A stretch of DNA of 35,077 bases, taken from positions 1 to 35,077 of the forward strand of contig CAIZWU010000254.1 of NCBI GenBank assembly GCA_903936775.1, read 5' to 3'. The stretch comes from an uncultured bacterium (lineage in GTDB: Bacteria; Verrucomicrobiota; Verrucomicrobiia; Verrucomicrobiales; V1-33). The notes under the pieces were generated by a model. It was not told the origin of the DNA. It worked only from the letters and a program-made list of their open reading frames with translations, and searched no databases. The position numbers and the translations under genes are program-made. This document shows, one piece after another, positions 32,214 to 35,077 of this stretch (positions are counted from its first letter, which is position 1; each line of letters begins with the position of its first letter).

Positions 32214-32244
32214 AAGGCCCTCCATGCAAATGGGGGGCCTTTCT
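32214..32244 (+). terminator. Strong intrinsic terminator after the DUF1080 gene
   Basis: A 12-bp stem (32214-32225 with 32230-32241) with one G-U pair and a GCAA tetraloop of the GNRA type is followed by TTCT. It starts 36 bases after the stop codon. The helix is unusually stable; the U-tract is short. It should end the lsrF-dhaL-DUF1080 transcript. Confidence 0.85.
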
Positions 32245-32262
32245 GCTGCGGAGTTCCGGGGC

Positions 32263-32412
32263 CCGGTCCGGCTTCGGAACCATAGCCGTCCCCCCGGACC
32301 GGTCTGCGCTGGCTTCTTTGCGTTTGTGGTTCTCCAGTCTGTCCGCCACTGATGCGGCAGACGGACTTTGGCCCGCCTGACCATCGAGCCCTGAAACCGG
32401 GGGGATTCCCCC
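32263..32412. repeat. Hairpin-rich spacer before the prolyl oligopeptidase gene
   Basis: Besides the terminator, the 286-base spacer holds three more inverted repeats. CCGGTCCGG (32263-32271) pairs perfectly with CCGGACCGG (32294-32302). GTCTG-T-CCGC (32337-32346) pairs with GCGGCAGAC (32354-32362) with one bulge. GGGGG-ATT-CCCCC lies at 32400-32412. No coding sequence was recognised between 32178 and 32463, and a promoter could not be pinned down. Confidence 0.55.
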
Positions 32413-32463
32413 GCTTCAGAGCAGATTCAAGGGAGTGGGTCCGGTTCATCCAGCCCTTTTTCC

Positions 32464-34593
32464 ATGAAACCCCTCGTCCTCTCCTTCTCTGTTGTTCTGC
32501 TAGCCATGGTTCCTGCTCTTTCTGCCTTCCCGGTTTTCTACCCCTCCGCCCGCCGTGCCGATACCTCGGACGTGCTCCACGGCGCCACCGTGGCTGATCC
32601 CTATCGCTGGATGGAGGACCTCGATAGCCCGGAGACCGTGGCTTGGGTCGATGCCCAGGCGAAGTTTACCGAGGATTTCCTCAGCAAGCTGCCCCGGCGC
32701 ACGGCCCTGCTGGACCGGTTGAAGCAGCTTCAGGATTACGACAAACACGGCGTGCCTCACAAGGTCGCGGGGCGTCTCTTTTATGCCCGGAAGTCCGGCC
32801 TCCAGGGACAGGCGGTCTCCTACTGGCGGGAGGATAAACCGGGGGCCAAAGAGCAGGTGCTGCTGGACCCCAATACTCTCTCGAAGGACGGTACCATCGC
32901 CCTGACCGGTTATGACATCACCGAGGATGGCAAGCTGATGGCCTATGGCCTGTCCGAGGCCGGCAGCGACTGGGAACACTGGAAGGTGCGCGACGTCGCT
33001 ACCGGCAAGGATCTGGCGGACGATATCCAGTGGGTGAAGTTCAGCGGGGCCTCGTGGTCGGTGAAAGGCGACGGTTTTTATTATTCCCGTTATGCCGCAC
33101 CGGAAAAAGGCCAGGAACTCAAGGAGCAGAATCTCAATCAGAAGCTCTACTTCCACCGCCTCGGCGAGCCGCAGGAAAAGGACACTCTGGTGTATGAGCG
33201 GCCGGATCAGCCAAAGTGGGGCCTGCATGGCGGCGAGACCGAGGATGGGAAGTATCTTATCATTTCCATCACCCTGGGCACCAAGGACGAGAATGCCTTG
33301 TTCTACCGCGACCTCAGCGCCGGACCGGCTGCCCCCGTGGTGGAACTGCTGCCGAAGTTCGATGCGGACTATTCCTTCGCCGGCAATGATGGCAGCCTCT
33401 TCTACTTCCTCACGACCCATGGTGCGCCCAACAAACGCGTCATCGCTTTGGATTTGGCTAATCCGGCTCCTGATCAATGGCGGACCATCATCCCGGAGTC
33501 GCCCCGCGTCATCACCGGAGCGCATTTGGTGGGCGGGCAATGGATCATCGAACGCATGACCGATGCCCATGACGAAGTCACCGTTTATGATGCCGCCGGC
33601 AAGGAGCAGTCCAAGGTTCCCCTGCCTAACTTCGGATCTGCGGGTGGCTTCGGCGGCAAACAGCAGGACCAGGAAACCTTCTACACCGTCACCGGATTCG
33701 ACACCCCCGGCACCATCTACCGCTACGATACCCGCACCGGCCAGAGCACGGTGCACCAGCGCACGGAGCTAGACTTCGATGCCGCCGGAGTGGAGGTCAG
33801 CCAGGTCTTCTTCAACAGCAAGGACGGCACCCGGGTCCCCCTCTTCCTCTTCCACAAAAAAGGCCTCGTGAAGGACGGGAACAATCCCGTGCTGCTTTAC
33901 GGATATGGCGGGTTCAATATCTCCCTCACCCCCGCCTTTTCGCCCAGCCGCCTCGCGTGGCTGGAAATGGGCGGCATCTATGCCCAGGTGAATCTCCGGG
34001 GCGGTGGCGAATACGGTCAGGCCTGGCACGAGGCCGGCATGAAAAACCGGAAGCAGAACGTCTTCGACGACTGCATCGGCGCCGCTGAGTTTCTGGTGAG
34101 GGAAAAGTGGACCCAGCCCTCGCGCCTCGCCCTGATGGGCGGCAGCAATGGCGGGCTGCTGGTCGGCGCCGTGATCAATCAGCGCCCCGACCTCTTCGCC
34201 TGCGCCATCCCGCAGGTTGGCGTCATGGACATGCTGCGATTTCACAAATTCACCATCGGCTGGGCCTGGCAGGAGGAATACGGCAGCCCCGATGAAGCCT
34301 CCGACTTCCCCGTGCTCCGCGCCTACAGCCCGCTGCACACTCTGAAGCCCGGCGTATCCTATCCTGCCACCATGGTCATGACCGGCGACCACGACGACCG
34401 CGTCTTCCCCGCCCACAGCTTCAAATACACCGCCGAACTGCAACGCCTCCAGGCTGGCCCCGCCCCCATCCTCCTCCGCGTCGACCGCCGCGCCGGCCAC
34501 GGCGCCGGCAAGCCCACCCTCAAAGCCCTCGAAGAAACCGCCGACGCTTACGCCTTCATGGCCAAGGCGCTGGGGATGGAGGGGAAGCCGTGA
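32464..34593 (+). CDS. Secreted prolyl oligopeptidase (family S9A)
   Basis: This 709-residue serine peptidase would cleave short peptides after proline. A signal peptide (about residues 1-20, LVLSFSVVLLAMVPALSAF) suggests a periplasmic or outer location, unlike the cytosolic mammalian enzyme. The N-terminal segment (RWMEDLDSPETVAWVDAQ) and the seven-bladed propeller precede the alpha/beta-hydrolase domain. The catalytic triad is S561 in MGGSNGGLLV, D644 in TGDHDDRVFPAHSFKY and H679 in RRAGHGAGKP, with R646 as the expected substrate-binding arginine. GGGEYGQAWHEAGM is also typical. The length matches the family (about 700). It stands alone after a strong terminator and is followed by a short, unrelated gene on the other strand. 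Confidence 0.95.
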   Translation: MKPLVLSFSVVLLAMVPALSAFPVFYPSARRADTSDVLHGATVADPYRWMEDLDSPETVAWVDAQAKFTEDFLSKLPRRTALLDRLKQLQDYDKHGVPHKVAGRLFYARKSGLQGQAVSYWREDKPGAKEQVLLDPNTLSKDGTIALTGYDITEDGKLMAYGLSEAGSDWEHWKVRDVATGKDLADDIQWVKFSGASWSVKGDGFYYSRYAAPEKGQELKEQNLNQKLYFHRLGEPQEKDTLVYERPDQPKWGLHGGETEDGKYLIISITLGTKDENALFYRDLSAGPAAPVVELLPKFDADYSFAGNDGSLFYFLTTHGAPNKRVIALDLANPAPDQWRTIIPESPRVITGAHLVGGQWIIERMTDAHDEVTVYDAAGKEQSKVPLPNFGSAGGFGGKQQDQETFYTVTGFDTPGTIYRYDTRTGQSTVHQRTELDFDAAGVEVSQVFFNSKDGTRVPLFLFHKKGLVKDGNNPVLLYGYGGFNISLTPAFSPSRLAWLEMGGIYAQVNLRGGGEYGQAWHEAGMKNRKQNVFDDCIGAAEFLVREKWTQPSRLALMGGSNGGLLVGAVINQRPDLFACAIPQVGVMDMLRFHKFTIGWAWQEEYGSPDEASDFPVLRAYSPLHTLKPGVSYPATMVMTGDHDDRVFPAHSFKYTAELQRLQAGPAPILLRVDRRAGHGAGKPTLKALEETADAYAFMAKALGMEGKP

Positions 34594-34626
34594 CGATCAA
34601 GATGAGATGTGGCGGGCAGCGGAGTT

Positions 34627-35058
34627 TCATAAACTCTCTTCAGTCTTGAGTGGTTTTTGTAGTGCCTCGTAGGGCGAAATCAGATCTGTAATTGTTGTGA
34701 ACAGCTTCGACCGGCGAAGAGATATCGAGTCCTCCCTCATGGAATAGTAGACCTCATATCCAGTCGGGGAATGAATGTAAATTGTGTGACAAGCTACACC
34801 ACTACGATCCCGGGTCACCGCATTTGAACCCCGCCCGGTGTGATCACTCCACAGAATGTCGTCAGCAAGGCACTCATGCGGAAAGTGCTCCCTCATCTCA
34901 CGAACCTCGGTGAAAAGCTCTGCGATCCGTTCTGGTCCAATGTAAAAGTCATACATCCGCATGGGGTTCCTTCTCCAAGGGTAACCCTTGATTGGGTAAG
35001 TCATAGTCGCGCCGCAACGTCCATCGCGTCCGATTCCAAACTGGCAGCGAGCTATCAT
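34627..35058 (-). CDS. Hypothetical protein, 143 residues
   Basis: I do not recognise this family. The frame starts at an ATG preceded by a purine-rich GAAGAAG, one of the few Shine-Dalgarno-like sequences in the window. The N-terminus has CQFGIGRDGRCG, with two Cys eight residues apart, and a further CL and CH later on; a metal site is possible but not supported by a known motif. The middle is helical and acidic (RIAELFTEVREMREHFPHEC), followed by strands (VACHTIYIHSPTGYEVYYSM). No signal peptide or transmembrane segment is seen. Base composition is distinctly less GC-rich than in the neighbours, which suggests recent acquisition or weak codon selection. A second start at MTYPIKGYPW is possible. 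Context gives no clue. Confidence 0.65.
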   Translation of the reverse strand: MIARCQFGIGRDGRCGATMTYPIKGYPWRRNPMRMYDFYIGPERIAELFTEVREMREHFPHECLADDILWSDHTGRGSNAVTRDRSGVACHTIYIHSPTGYEVYYSMREDSISLRRSKLFTTITDLISPYEALQKPLKTEESL

Positions 35059-35077
35059 TCTGGCTTCTTCGCCGGGC

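Noticed and set aside
32305..32335. Sequence resembling the dispersed CGCAAAG-type repeat seen in some environmental genomes
   Set aside because: Only one imperfect unit is present, so it cannot be separated from chance.
30870..32384. 504-codon open frame opposite the 3' part of the DUF1080 gene
   Set aside because: No family resemblance, and the sense strand holds a clear cytochrome domain here.
1..35077. CRISPR arrays, insertion sequences, phage genes, toxin-antitoxin or restriction systems
   Set aside because: None seen: no regularly spaced repeats with unique spacers, no transposase, integrase or capsid-like proteins among the reading frames.

Overview
The window reads as chromosomal DNA of a high-GC bacterium of the phylum Verrucomicrobiota (PVC group), probably near Verrucomicrobiales. 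Three things point there. First, there is a DUF1553/DUF1501 secreted-protein pair and a very large secreted DUF1080/beta-propeller/CxxCH protein, both characteristic of Planctomycetota and Verrucomicrobiota. Second, a LysM protein sits between murD and ftsW, the position held by the nlpD-like gene in Chlamydia. Third, the genes for a diderm envelope with meso-DAP peptidoglycan are present (LptE, a BamD-like protein, MurE with a DNPR motif). Almost no start codon has a clear Shine-Dalgarno sequence. No phage, insertion sequence, CRISPR array or rRNA was seen.

Layout: (1) 1-4.2 kb, + strand: the 3' end of a DUF1553 gene, a DUF1501 Tat-exported protein, an orphan cytoplasmic PAS histidine kinase and a YdcF/SanA-like membrane protein. 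(2) 4.2-11.4 kb, - strand: the nusA-infB-rbfA-nrnA-truB-ribF information-processing operon. It lacks rimP upstream and rpsO downstream. Its spacers carry a 9-bp-period ACGGAT repeat, and a strong intrinsic terminator lies between a candidate promoter and the nusA start codon. (3) 11.5-12.3 kb, - strand: tRNA-Ala(GGC) and tRNA-Val(GAC) separated by about 625 bp without a convincing gene. (4) 12.4-14.5 kb, - strand: a BamD-like TPR protein followed by an LptE-like lipoprotein, both for outer-membrane assembly. (5) 14.8-26.1 kb, + strand: a division/cell-wall cluster rsmH-ftsL-ftsI-murE-murF-mraY-murD-LysM-ftsW. It has no recognisable mraZ in front and stops after ftsW, so murG, murC, ftsQ, ftsA and ftsZ must lie elsewhere. 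(6) 26.1-32.2 kb: an AraC-family regulator divergent from an LsrF-type aldolase/thiolase and a DhaL-type kinase subunit without DhaK, then the 1103-residue DUF1080/propeller/cytochrome protein. (7) 32.2-35.1 kb: a strong terminator, a hairpin-rich spacer, a secreted prolyl oligopeptidase, and an unrecognised small gene on the - strand at the edge.

Most of the window is housekeeping: transcription and translation factors, outer-membrane assembly and peptidoglycan synthesis. The less ordinary parts are the AraC-LsrF-DhaL module with paired direct repeats in its divergent control region, the nusA leader, the repeat element between infB and rbfA, and the unusual front and truncated back of the dcw cluster. 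Start codons were moved inward from the longest open frame where the upstream part did not look like protein; these choices are stated in each entry.
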